From positions 1 through 64,000 of the forward strand of contig JAABRM010000026.1 of NCBI GenBank assembly GCA_011390955.1: a DNA stretch of 64,000 bases, in the 5' to 3' direction. Made by a program: the position numbers and the translations under genes. Of the stretch, positions 26,701 to 34,407 are shown piece after piece. Source of the stretch: Oscillatoriales cyanobacterium (lineage in GTDB: Bacteria > Cyanobacteriota > Cyanobacteriia > Cyanobacteriales > Laspinemataceae). Under the pieces are notes generated by a model. The model did not search any database, was not told the origin of the DNA, and saw only the letters and a list, made by a program, of their open reading frames with translations. The stretch's first letter is position 1. Each line of letters begins with the position of its first letter.

Positions 26701-29700
26701 TATAAGATGGGACAGAGTTACCTAAGCTGGGAAATTCCAGGTTATTGTTGAAAATAACGTCTTCTAATTCGTCGCCATTGATATCGCCAATGGGCACGGC
26801 AGCATAGTTTAGTTTATCCCCAATATCTTCCGGGTCTTTGGCAAAAATCCGATAACCGGCATCGTTTTCCGCAGGGTCTTCGGTGAGGTCTACGTCGTTG
26901 CCATCTTCTTTGCCAAAGATGATGAAATTTTTGTCCGCGTTGGTGTCTTTAACCACTAAGTCGGGGAAGCCGTCTCCGTTAATATCTTCAGCGGGCAATA
27001 TGCTGACATTGACACATTTTTCTTCTCCGTCTCCTTTGGTTTCTCCTTGAATGGCAAAGCCCCCATCACCTTCGGTAAGGTTTTCAACATCTGCGGTGTC
27101 AGTAACTTCTATATTGGCAGTCAGAATGATGGGTTCTGCTTCTCCGTTGTCTACGGTGAAGTCAAAGGATGCTGGTCCCACATAACCTTCATCAGCGGTA
27201 AAGGTTATTTCCCCATTTTCTAGGGAAACTTCACCGTTGATGGGGTTGGAAACTTCGATGACTGGTTGGTTGTTGGTGGTGAGTTGAATTTGCGGAACTT
27301 TTAAGGGTTTGCTGAGAAAGGCTTTTAGGGGTTTGTCCGGGGTTCCTACCGGAGGAAGGACGTTGACGGTGAAAGTTTGGCTGGCGGTTTGGACCCCCCC
27401 TGCCCCCCCTTCAAAGGGGGGGGAATCATTTAGGGTTAGGGTAATTTGCGCTGTCCCTGTTTGTCCCGCTGCGGGGGTGATGGTGAGGACGCGGTTTGCC
27501 CCTTCTCCGGCGATCGAGAAACCGTCGTTAGGAATAAGGGCAGAATTTGCCGAACTGAAAAAGAAACCGGGTTTCTGGGTTGACTCTTCTGTTCCGACCG
27601 AGATATTTGTAAGAAACCCGGTTTCTGAGAGAATTTCACTGTCCCCAATGTTGACTGCCACACTGATGGGACTGTCTTGACGGGTGGAAACTGGGGGAAT
27701 TGCTGCAATAGTTAATTCGTCGGGAACGTTAGTTACGGTTATTTCTATCCGTCGATCTAAGGTTTGACCGTTGGCATTGGTTGCCCGCAGAATAATCGGT
27801 ATGACTGGGGTTTGTTCAAAGTCAATTTCTGCACCGGGGGCAACTTGGATTTGTTGTTGGTTGTTGGTTGTTGGTTGTTGGTTGTTGGTTGTTGGTTGTT
27901 GGTTGTTGGTTGTTGGTTGCTGGTTGGTGGTTGGTGAGATGACAAATTTGCCACCGGCATCGTCTAATAAGGTAAAAGTGACACCTTCTGTCCCTTCCGG
28001 GGTGCTCAAAGTACCGACTAGGGTTCCCTCTGGGCTATTTTCCGCTACTTGCCCGATGGCGGGCTCCCCTGCTCCTCCGCTGATGGCGGGCTCCCCTGCT
28101 CCTCCGCTGATGGTAATTTCCGTCGGACCAGGGCCGGGGTTTTCTTCGTTGGCAATGTCCGTGAGGGGAATATTTAAGATTTTTTCAAAGGCGTCGCCGT
28201 TGTTGGTGGTGACTTGAACGGTGATGGGAATGTTGGGGGTGGTTTCAAAGTCTAAGGCAGAACCGCCATTGGCGACAATTAGCAAGTTGCCGAAGATGGC
28301 GAACCGACCACCGGCATCATCTAATAAGGTGTATGAGAGAAACCCGGTTTCTGAGGCGGGGCCAATGGTGGACAAAAGACCGACTAGGGTGCCGTTGGGA
28401 CTATTTTCCGGGATGCTGCTGTTGGAAAGGGCTAAGTCGGCGATCGCTGCTGGTGGCGGCAAGACGGTGAAGCTAAAGGTCTGGGTCGCGGTCTGACTAC
28501 CATCATTTAAGTTAAGGGTGATTTCGGTAGTGCCCGACTGTCCTGGGGTTGGGGTAATGATTAAGCTACGGTTTGCCCCTTGTCCAGTTATAAAGAAACC
28601 GGGTTTCTGCGTTAACTCTCCCGTTTCAGCGGAAATATCTGAAAGAAACCCGGTTTCTGAGTTAGGGACTAACTCTGGATTGGCCGAAGTTGCCGTAATT
28701 GTCAGGTTTGGGCTGGCAATTTCAATATCCCCAATGGTGATGGGGACGTTAGCTTGGGTGTTTTGGGGCGTGGAGACAGGGGCGATCGCGCCGATAGATA
28801 ATTGATCGGGTACATTCAGCACGTTAACGGTCAAAACTTGGTCTAAGGTTTGACCATTGGCATAAGCCACCCGAACCCGAATCGGAATTGTGGGGTTAGT
28901 TTCAAAATTAATATCTGCACCCGGGGCAACTTGGATTTGTTGTTGGTTGGTTGTTGGTTGTTGCTGGTTGGTGGTTTCTGTGGTTGGTGAGATGACAAGT
29001 TTGCCACCGGCATCGTCTACTAAGAAGAAAGTGGCGCCTTCTGTCCCTTCCGGGGTGCTCAAAGTACCGACTACGGTTCCCCCTGGACTATTTTCGGCAA
29101 CGGATAAGAAACCGGGTTTCTGCGTTAATTCTCCTGTTTCAGCCGAAGTATCTGGAAGAAACCCGGTTTCTGAAGCGTTGACAATAATTTCCGTCGGACC
29201 AGGACCGGGGTTTTCTTCATTAATTAGGTCGATTAAGTCAACGGTGACGGGTTGAGAGAAGGTTAAACCCGCTGCGGTGGTGACTTGAACCGTGATGGGA
29301 ATATTGGGAGTTGTTTCAAAATCTAATAACTCCCCACCATTGGCGACCACAATTTGATTGCCCACAATGGCGAAGCGACCCCCAGCATCATCTACTAACA
29401 AGAAACCGGGTTTCTGCGTTGATTCTCCGATTTCAGCCGAGGTATCTGGAAGAAACCCGGTTTCTGCGGCCCCCGTGGTGGATAAGGTGCCAACAATTGT
29501 CCCGTTAGGACTATTTTCGGGAATTTTGTTGTTAGAAATTGCCAGGGCGATCGCTGCCTCTGGACTCGTTGGCGGCCCCTCTGCTTCTTCAGTCGTTGGC
29601 GGCCCCTCTGCTACTGGCAACTCCACAAAATCGGCGGCGTTCAGGGTGATACCGTTGCTGACTCCCCCTTTGATGATGGCCAAAAATTCCCCAGTTAGCC

Positions 29701-30418
29701 GATTTTGAATAATAATATTGTCTGCGTATTCATCGACCCCTGGGAATATATTTAATTGGGCAAATTTCAGACCATCAATTAAGCCAATAAAATCTCTTTC
29801 TAGACCAAAGTCTAATAACCAATCGGCGTCGGTAATTTCTGGGCCGCCCGTCCCTTGACCAATGACAAAGGTATCATCCCCAAGACCGCCAAAAATACTA
29901 TCTGCCCCTTTGTCTCCATAAATTAGGTCACGATCGCGATCGCCGTAAAGTATGTCATTACCGATACCACCGCGCAAAGTATCGTCACCTTGACCACCGT
30001 AGAGAACGTCTGCCCCTTCATTACCATTAAGAAAATCATTCTCTGTACTGCCATTTAGGGTGTCATCTCCCTCATTTCCGAATAGCACATCTTGGCCCGA
30101 ACCGCCGAAAATTAGGTCATTCCCTTTGTCACCATAAGTCGTGTCATCGCCGTTATTTCCCAGGAGGGTATCGTTGTCCTGTCCACCACGCAGTAAATCA
30201 TTACCTTCTCCCCCATCAATTAAGTCCTTATCTTCGTTACCATTGATAGTGTCATCTCCTGATAGGCCGTTGATGGTATCATCCCCAAGGAGTCCCAATA
30301 TTTCGTCTGCGGCTTCTGTACCTTGTAGAAAATCGTCTCCAGAAACCGGGTTTCTTTCAGGCACCTCGGTTGAAACAGGAGAATTAACGTAGAAACCCGG
30401 TTTCTTTTCATTTGCCAT
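23768..30418 (-). CDS. Giant RTX / FG-GAP / cadherin-like repeat protein
   Basis: About 2216 residues from ATG 30418 (a TTG 18 nt earlier is weaker). Order: Ca-binding RTX nonapeptides (GGxGxDxLxG type) at about 35-220; cadherin-like/VCBS modules to about 1240 (IPENSPNGTIVGTLST.. repeats); a dozen FG-GAP calcium-loop repeats (DxNGDxxxDxxIG) at about 1240-1880; RTX repeats to the end. No signal peptide: such proteins usually leave by type I secretion, but no transporter is in the window. The predicted role is adhesion or surface layer. The coding sequence has absorbed five 65-bp palindromic elements, two ACAACCA tracts and other repeats, all in frame. Convergent with the histidine kinase gene. 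Confidence 0.85.
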   Translation of the reverse strand: MANEKKPGFYVNSPVSTEVPERNPVSGDDFLQGTEAADEILGLLGDDTINGLSGDDTINGNEDKDLIDGGEGNDLLRGGQDNDTLLGNNGDDTTYGDKGNDLIFGGSGQDVLFGNEGDDTLNGSTENDFLNGNEGADVLYGGQGDDTLRGGIGNDILYGDRDRDLIYGDKGADSIFGGLGDDTFVIGQGTGGPEITDADWLLDFGLERDFIGLIDGLKFAQLNIFPGVDEYADNIIIQNRLTGEFLAIIKGGVSNGITLNAADFVELPVAEGPPTTEEAEGPPTSPEAAIALAISNNKIPENSPNGTIVGTLSTTGAAETGFLPDTSAEIGESTQKPGFLLVDDAGGRFAIVGNQIVVANGGELLDFETTPNIPITVQVTTAAGLTFSQPVTVDLIDLINEENPGPGPTEIIVNASETGFLPDTSAETGELTQKPGFLSVAENSPGGTVVGTLSTPEGTEGATFFLVDDAGGKLVISPTTETTNQQQPTTNQQQIQVAPGADINFETNPTIPIRVRVAYANGQTLDQVLTVNVLNVPDQLSIGAIAPVSTPQNTQANVPITIGDIEIASPNLTITATSANPELVPNSETGFLSDISAETGELTQKPGFFITGQGANRSLIITPTPGQSGTTEITLNLNDGSQTATQTFSFTVLPPPAAIADLALSNSSIPENSPNGTLVGLLSTIGPASETGFLSYTLLDDAGGRFAIFGNLLIVANGGSALDFETTPNIPITVQVTTNNGDAFEKILNIPLTDIANEENPGPGPTEITISGGAGEPAISGGAGEPAIGQVAENSPEGTLVGTLSTPEGTEGVTFTLLDDAGGKFVISPTTNQQPTTNNQQPTTNNQQPTTNNQQQIQVAPGAEIDFEQTPVIPIILRATNANGQTLDRRIEITVTNVPDELTIAAIPPVSTRQDSPISVAVNIGDSEILSETGFLTNISVGTEESTQKPGFFFSSANSALIPNDGFSIAGEGANRVLTITPAAGQTGTAQITLTLNDSPPFEGGAGGVQTASQTFTVNVLPPVGTPDKPLKAFLSKPLKVPQIQLTTNNQPVIEVSNPINGEVSLENGEITFTADEGYVGPASFDFTVDNGEAEPIILTANIEVTDTADVENLTEGDGGFAIQGETKGDGEEKCVNVSILPAEDINGDGFPDLVVKDTNADKNFIIFGKEDGNDVDLTEDPAENDAGYRIFAKDPEDIGDKLNYAAVPIGDINGDELEDVIFNNNLEFPSLGNSVPSYIVFGQDPNATASPFLNSLLGLFGFSLPKIPPSNINVKNLGNKGFEIIGNATFDQGIRPITKAGDFNGDERTDVLIKSPIAAPNIPDYGPYYTIFGKDNNLPVDFPYLNNPAPENFSALADLLGPPKVGFAIKPATVLGTPIVDFAKRDVLPTADINGDEQDDILIGFPKESEIGFGSNSAFVVFGKSDEQPIDLVNFAPLPRDPILSVLDPFEILFPPKHRGFQIISNQENLVGRKIQAGGDANGDDLPDLLVEADPDPNSGSNKSYVVFGKNDSKTVNLDTLGSAGFFLGSDPVIDPATGQEKIDPATGKVEKPVQPLRDFSMLPAGDMNGDEKQDFLLVPQNPPTEIASKVYVIFGKEDERSINLNDLSPPPLTEIQKAIKSVLEFFGLPYPDPNPLGFAIKNTPGFDPNTGLVNLAEDLSNRQITPAGDVNGDGLDDLIIGPPKSETPGVRLPGDAYVIFGKNEPQSIDVDLQNLGSAGFKINHSSLGDMTNFSIAPGGDFNGDGLKDLIVSPPKDDPLRASGPSYVIFGKSNAGPRSPILAFLDPLGLIVPLPPPIALPAVDLANVGSRGFGIAPSGDRVTISVRGGQDINKDGFDDLTIDTQIQHSNEKVCPGPSYFVFGTPAYQGGQTIKGTDGNDNLVGTADAEVFNGGRGNDVMITGGGFDTVSAGLGDDIIIINNVGFNRIVGGPGNDVFRVDITEDIKLDFSPFPNPPIQGIEQIDLTSAGNHTLKVSGANLKTIPDKDQPLVVLANPPIVNEIGEVKSAGDVVELPDFLSAGTEGGLNKFIFGDETKVVLVTPGVTVNFGGLNIEGTDENDVLTGTAKGDRLLGKAGNDVLIGGGGQDDLQGGPGDDVLVVSDILFKNIDGGIGNDTLRIEGTDVNLDLRAFPTPPIAQISQIDLGLGNNSLTLDAEDVTQITADGILTVVGSAGDTVTAIGFVPLGTENGFNKFGQLGLENIATLLVDPALVVDG
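27401..27435. repeat. C-rich/G-rich inverted repeat within the RTX gene
   Basis: CCCCCCTGCCCCCCTTC followed by AAAGGGGGG. It is translated as SPPFEGGAGGV. Similar C-rich sequence lies in the non-coding space near 44410. Confidence 0.6.
27562..27626. repeat. 65-bp paired-palindrome element 1 in RTX gene
   Basis: Two AGAAACC(C/G)GGTTTCT palindromes (27562-27576, 27612-27626) flank a 35-nt spacer. In frame with the gene; the spacer diverges most among the five copies. Confidence 0.9.
27851..27934. repeat. ACAACCA tract translated within RTX gene
   Basis: Ten or so TTGTTGG/TTGGTTG heptamers read on the minus strand as repeated TTNQQP.. units. The tract sits at a loop position between two cadherin-like strands; a shorter tract is at the paralogous position 28936-28976. 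Confidence 0.95.
28069..28122. repeat. 27-bp tandem duplication in RTX gene
   Basis: Two perfect copies of a 27-bp unit beginning GATGGCGGGCTCCCC encode a doubled nine-residue SGGAGEPAI motif, a recent expansion. Confidence 0.8.
28338..28352. repeat. Half copy of the palindrome element in RTX gene
   Basis: A single AGAAACCCGGTTTCT palindrome without spacer or partner, coding ETGFL in the gene. Confidence 0.8.
28594..28658. repeat. 65-bp paired-palindrome element 2 in RTX gene
   Basis: Palindromes at 28594-28608 and 28644-28658; spacer GCGTTAACTCTCCCGTTTCA.. . Encodes ETGFL..SAETGELTQKPGF. Confidence 0.95.
28936..28976. repeat. Second translated TTGTTGG tract in RTX gene
   Basis: Shorter tract at the position paralogous to 27851-27934; it codes Thr/Asn/Gln-rich sequence. 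Confidence 0.9.
29107..29171. repeat. 65-bp paired-palindrome element 3 in RTX gene
   Basis: Palindromes at 29107-29121 and 29157-29171; same length, orientation and reading phase as element 2. Confidence 0.95.
29401..29465. repeat. 65-bp paired-palindrome element 4 in RTX gene
   Basis: Palindromes at 29401-29415 and 29451-29465; same orientation and phase as elements 2 and 3. Confidence 0.95.
30341..30405. repeat. 65-bp paired-palindrome element 5, inverted, near the RTX N-terminus
   Basis: The same element in the opposite orientation, 13 nt after the start codon. It is still open and codes KKPGFYVNSPVSTEV.., showing that the element is readable from both strands. Confidence 0.95.
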
Positions 30419-30523
30419 TTTCTTACCGTTCCCCAATGCGCTTTTATGATGGGCGGATTCTAGATGATAATATTAATTATTGGGGATGTCTCTTAGACTT
30501 TTGTCTATTTTTTACCGCGTTGT

Positions 30524-30766
30524 TGGTTCTTTGTTGATTGTTGTTGGTTCTTTGTTCTTTGTTCTTTGTTCATTGTTCTTTGTTCATTGTTCTTTGTTCT
30601 TTGTTCTTTGTTCATTGTTCTTTGTTCTTTGTCTAATAAGTAAACAATCAAAGAATCCCTACCCAACCAACAACCAACAACCAACCAACAACAACCAACA
30701 ACCAACCACCAACCAACAACCAACAACCAACCACCAACCAACAACCAACAACCAACAACCAACAAC
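30524..30766. repeat. TTGTTCTTTGTTC and ACCAACA tandem tracts between two divergent giants
   Basis: The divergent promoter region (30419-30777) of the RTX and FG-GAP genes consists mostly of TTCTTTG units (30530-30632) and CAACCAACAACC units (30661-30766), self-complementary in part. Clean promoter boxes were not found. Confidence 0.95.
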
Positions 30767-30777
30767 TATAGGTTTTT

Positions 30778-33700
30778 ATGATGATGGATTTAACCAATTC
30801 TCAGTCGCCTTTCGGTAGTTTATCAATTAACTCTCTACCGGAATTGTTTTCTTTAGCAACTCCTGACCTCCTTACTCCTGTTTTCTCAACAATCAACAAT
30901 CAACAATTAGCGATCGACCAACAACTATCAGAAATAAATGTTGGGCAAATGCGAGAACCTGATGCCGCCAATGATGAAATTATTATTAATGAAAATACTC
31001 CCACAGTTATTGAACTGCTCAATAATGATTTTGGTGATTTAGATGTTATCATTGGCAATGATGGCACTAATTTTTTATGGCAAAATAATGGTCGAGGTAT
31101 TCTGACTAATGCGGGCAGTTTGGGCGGTTCTTTGAGTAGTGCCGTGGCGTTAGGGGATTTGAACGGAGATGGCTATTTGGATGCGGTGGTGGGCAATTCT
31201 GGTCAAGGAAATACAGTTTGGCTATCGGCATATAATAATGGCATTGGCGGATTTATTGATAGCGGTCAAAGTTTGGGCAATTCTTTGACAAGTGCCGTGG
31301 CATTAGGAGATTTAAATGGGGACGGTCATTTAGATATCTTTGAAGGCAATAACCGTCAAGGAAATAAGGTTTGGCTGAATGATGGGACGGGGAACTTTAC
31401 GGATTCTGGGCAGAGTTTGGGCAATTCTTTTACTACCGCGATCGCCCTTGCGGATTTGGATGGCAATGGAACATTAGATGTATTTGAAGGAAATGCCGCC
31501 CAACCGAATAGAATTTGGTTAAATGATGGCAGTGGAATATTTACCGATAGCGGTCAAACTTTGGGCAATTCTTTTACCAAAGCCGTAGCCCTGGGAGACT
31601 TAAATGGTGACAATAATATTGATGCATTTATTGGCAATGCCGGACAACCAAACCAAGTTTGGCTGAACCAAGGTGGGGGCGTTTTTATTGATAGCCAACA
31701 AGCTTTGGGAAATGCGGTGACAGTTGCAGTAGCTTTGGGGGATTTAAACGGCGATAAACATCTGGATGTGTTTGTCGGTAATGCGGGGCAAACCTCTGAA
31801 GTTTTGCTGAATGATGGGTCAGGAACTTACACCAAAATCGAGCAAGATTTAGGCAATTCATTAACTCAATCCGTAGCAATTGGAGATTTAGATAACAATG
31901 GCACTTTAGATGTTTTTGTGGCCAATAAATTAGCCCCAAATAAAGTTTGGTTAAATGATGGTACGGGCAATTTGACCGATAGCGGTCAAAACCTGGGAAA
32001 TGCTGCTAGTTTAGCGGTAGCTTTGGGGGATGTGGACAAACTTAAATCCGATACTTTAAGATTGGTGCAAAAACCCAGTAATGGTCGGGTGCAATTGAAT
32101 CGAGAAACCGGGGAAATTACTTATACACCGAAGCCAAGTTTTAATGGTACGGATGAGTTTAGCTATCAAGTTTTTGATGGCGACCGTTACAGCACTACTG
32201 CGGCGGTGAAAGTGACAGTTTTGCCGGTGAATGATGCCCCTTTTATCGCGATTAATTCCGGGCTTAATCTTGTGCCAGAGTTAAACATAATTCAAGGGAT
32301 TACCCCAAGCCAGTTACAAGTTTTGGACGTAGAACAGTCAGCCACAGAATTGACTTATACCCTGACTGAGTTACCCACTTTGGGCAGTTTAAAGTTAGGC
32401 ACAAATGATTTAATATTAGGGGCAACTTTTACCCAGGATGATATTGATAATAATGCGCTTAATTATCAACTAAAAGGTTTAGCAAGTCCCAGCGATCGCT
32501 TTTCTTTTACAGTCAGCGACGGTGACGGTGGTGAGCTAGTTCCGCAAACATTTAATCTTAATATTGGTGGGGCAAATCTTCCCCTAACTTTGGCAACTAA
32601 CCAAGCCTTAACTTTGGATGAAGGCAGCGACGCGGCGATTACTAAAGCCAATTTGGAAACGGTGATTTTGGGTGGAGAAAATATTCTCTATACTTTAACA
32701 GAACTACCGAAAGCTGGTAATTTGAGTAATAATGGAATTGAGTTAAAATTAGGAGATAATTTCACTCAAGAGGACATTAATAGTAATACAATTACCTACA
32801 AAAATGATGGCGGTGCAGCCATAACCGATCTATTTTCTTTTACGGCAACTTCGCCGGGAGTTGCCGCTATTACGGGCAGTTTTAATATTGCTGTAGTTCC
32901 CGTGAATAGTACGGAAAATATTAACGTTGCTTTTGGTGTGAAGGCTGGGGAAACTGCGGCGATTACAACGGCAAATTTGCCCGGAAGTCAACCAGACAAT
33001 AACCCGGGAATTAATCCGGTGGTTTATACTTTAACTTCTTTGCCGGAAAACGGCACTTTGTTGGTGAATGGTACGCCTTTGGGGTTGGGAAATACTTTGA
33101 CTCAAACCCAAATTAATAATAATGAAATCAATTATGTCCATGATGGCACGGAAACCACCAGCGATCGCTTTAATTTGGCGATATTTGATACTAAAGGTAA
33201 TTCGATTACTACGGAGTTTAATATTACGGTCAATCCAGTGAATAATCCTCCGAGTTTGGCGGTGAATAATGCCATGACCATCAAACCAGGGGCGATCGCA
33301 GTTATTGGGGCAGGGGCTTTATTTAGTCAGACCAATGAAGCTACAGAACTTCAATATATTCTCACCGCTGTTCCCACCAATGGTACGTTAAAATTAGCGG
33401 GAAATATTCTCAGTCCGGGAATGAGTTTTACTCCCGCTGATTTAGCCCAAAATATCCTCACTTATCAAAACACACAAGGGGCAACGGGCAATGAACAACG
33501 GGCAGCAAATGATGTTTTTACTTTTAATGTGGTGGATACTTTAGGAGGCGTTACTCCGGGAACTTTTAATATTACTATTGCCCCGACGAATGAAAGTCCG
33601 ATGATGTTGATTAATCGATCGCTTACTCTGCGGAAACCCGGACAACCAGCAGCGATCAATCAAGGGTATTTACAGGCGATCGATCCGAACAATGACCCAT

Positions 33701-33921
33701 TGACTTATACTCTGGTTTCTGTTCCCGCGAGTGGCACATTGTTGCTGAATGGCACCGCGTTAAAAATTGGGTCAAGCTTTACCCAGAATCAGGTGAATAA
33801 CCATCAGTTGATTTATCAAAACACTAACGGTAGCGTAAAGCAGGATAGCTTTACTTTTACCGTAGCTGACACTTATGGCGGCAAGCTGAATAATCAAGTC
33901 TTTAATATTGCGATCGCGTAA
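30778..33921 (+). CDS. FG-GAP and cadherin-like repeat surface protein
   Basis: A 1047-residue protein. Residues 65-85 hold a fragment of a cadherin-type motif (ANDEIIINENTPTVIELLNND). Residues 88-420 carry about eight FG-GAP/VCBS repeats of the form VALGDLNGDGxLDxFxGN..QxNxVWLNDG, predicted to form a calcium-binding beta-propeller. Residues 420-490 finish a cadherin-like module, followed by five to six CSPG/NG2-type repeats (YTLTELPxxGxLxxxGxxLxxGxxFTQxDI..DRFSFTVSDG). No signal peptide. Three ATGs in a row (30778, 30781, 30784) leave the exact start open. Together with the divergent RTX giant it looks like a calcium-dependent adhesin pair; secretion route unknown. Confidence 0.85.
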   Translation: MMMDLTNSQSPFGSLSINSLPELFSLATPDLLTPVFSTINNQQLAIDQQLSEINVGQMREPDAANDEIIINENTPTVIELLNNDFGDLDVIIGNDGTNFLWQNNGRGILTNAGSLGGSLSSAVALGDLNGDGYLDAVVGNSGQGNTVWLSAYNNGIGGFIDSGQSLGNSLTSAVALGDLNGDGHLDIFEGNNRQGNKVWLNDGTGNFTDSGQSLGNSFTTAIALADLDGNGTLDVFEGNAAQPNRIWLNDGSGIFTDSGQTLGNSFTKAVALGDLNGDNNIDAFIGNAGQPNQVWLNQGGGVFIDSQQALGNAVTVAVALGDLNGDKHLDVFVGNAGQTSEVLLNDGSGTYTKIEQDLGNSLTQSVAIGDLDNNGTLDVFVANKLAPNKVWLNDGTGNLTDSGQNLGNAASLAVALGDVDKLKSDTLRLVQKPSNGRVQLNRETGEITYTPKPSFNGTDEFSYQVFDGDRYSTTAAVKVTVLPVNDAPFIAINSGLNLVPELNIIQGITPSQLQVLDVEQSATELTYTLTELPTLGSLKLGTNDLILGATFTQDDIDNNALNYQLKGLASPSDRFSFTVSDGDGGELVPQTFNLNIGGANLPLTLATNQALTLDEGSDAAITKANLETVILGGENILYTLTELPKAGNLSNNGIELKLGDNFTQEDINSNTITYKNDGGAAITDLFSFTATSPGVAAITGSFNIAVVPVNSTENINVAFGVKAGETAAITTANLPGSQPDNNPGINPVVYTLTSLPENGTLLVNGTPLGLGNTLTQTQINNNEINYVHDGTETTSDRFNLAIFDTKGNSITTEFNITVNPVNNPPSLAVNNAMTIKPGAIAVIGAGALFSQTNEATELQYILTAVPTNGTLKLAGNILSPGMSFTPADLAQNILTYQNTQGATGNEQRAANDVFTFNVVDTLGGVTPGTFNITIAPTNESPMMLINRSLTLRKPGQPAAINQGYLQAIDPNNDPLTYTLVSVPASGTLLLNGTALKIGSSFTQNQVNNHQLIYQNTNGSVKQDSFTFTVADTYGGKLNNQVFNIAIA

Positions 33922-33929
33922 AAATTTTT

Positions 33930-34400
33930 TTTGTTGGTTGTTCTTTGTTGGTTGTTCTTTGTTGGTTGTTCTTTGTTGGTTGTTGATTGTTCTTGGTTGA
34001 TTGTTCTTTTCTGGTTCCTAGGCTCTGCCTGGGAACCCCAGTCTAGAGGCTCTGCCTCGCGTCAATTCAATTACCAACAAGTAACAGGAGGCAGTAGGGG
34101 CGAATGGCCATATAGCCTGACGGCATGGGCTCCGCCTAACGCCCCTACGAAAGCATTCCCAGGCAGAGCCTGGGAACGAGAGGAATTTTTTTTGTTGTTT
34201 GTTGTTTGTTGTTTGTTGATTGTTGATTGTTGATTGTTGATTGTTGATTGTTCTTGGTTCTTTGTTCTTTGTTGGTTGTTGATTGTTGGTGGTTGACAAA
34301 CAACGAACAACAACGAACAACGAACAACGAACAACGAACAACGAACAACAACCAACGAACAACAACCAACGAACAACAACCAACCAACAACCATCAACAA
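33930..34400. repeat. Repeat-filled gap between FG-GAP and C39 genes
   Basis: TTGTTGGTTGTTC tract (33930-34005), then a repeat built of CTAGGCTCTGCCTGGGAA, a hairpin around GTAGGGGCG..CGCCCCTAC (34092-34148) and TTCCCAGGCAGAGCCTGGGA (34155-34174), then TTGTTTG and CGAACAACAA tracts (34187-34400). The whole gap is non-coding repeat. Confidence 0.9.
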
Positions 34401-34407
34401 ACACTAA

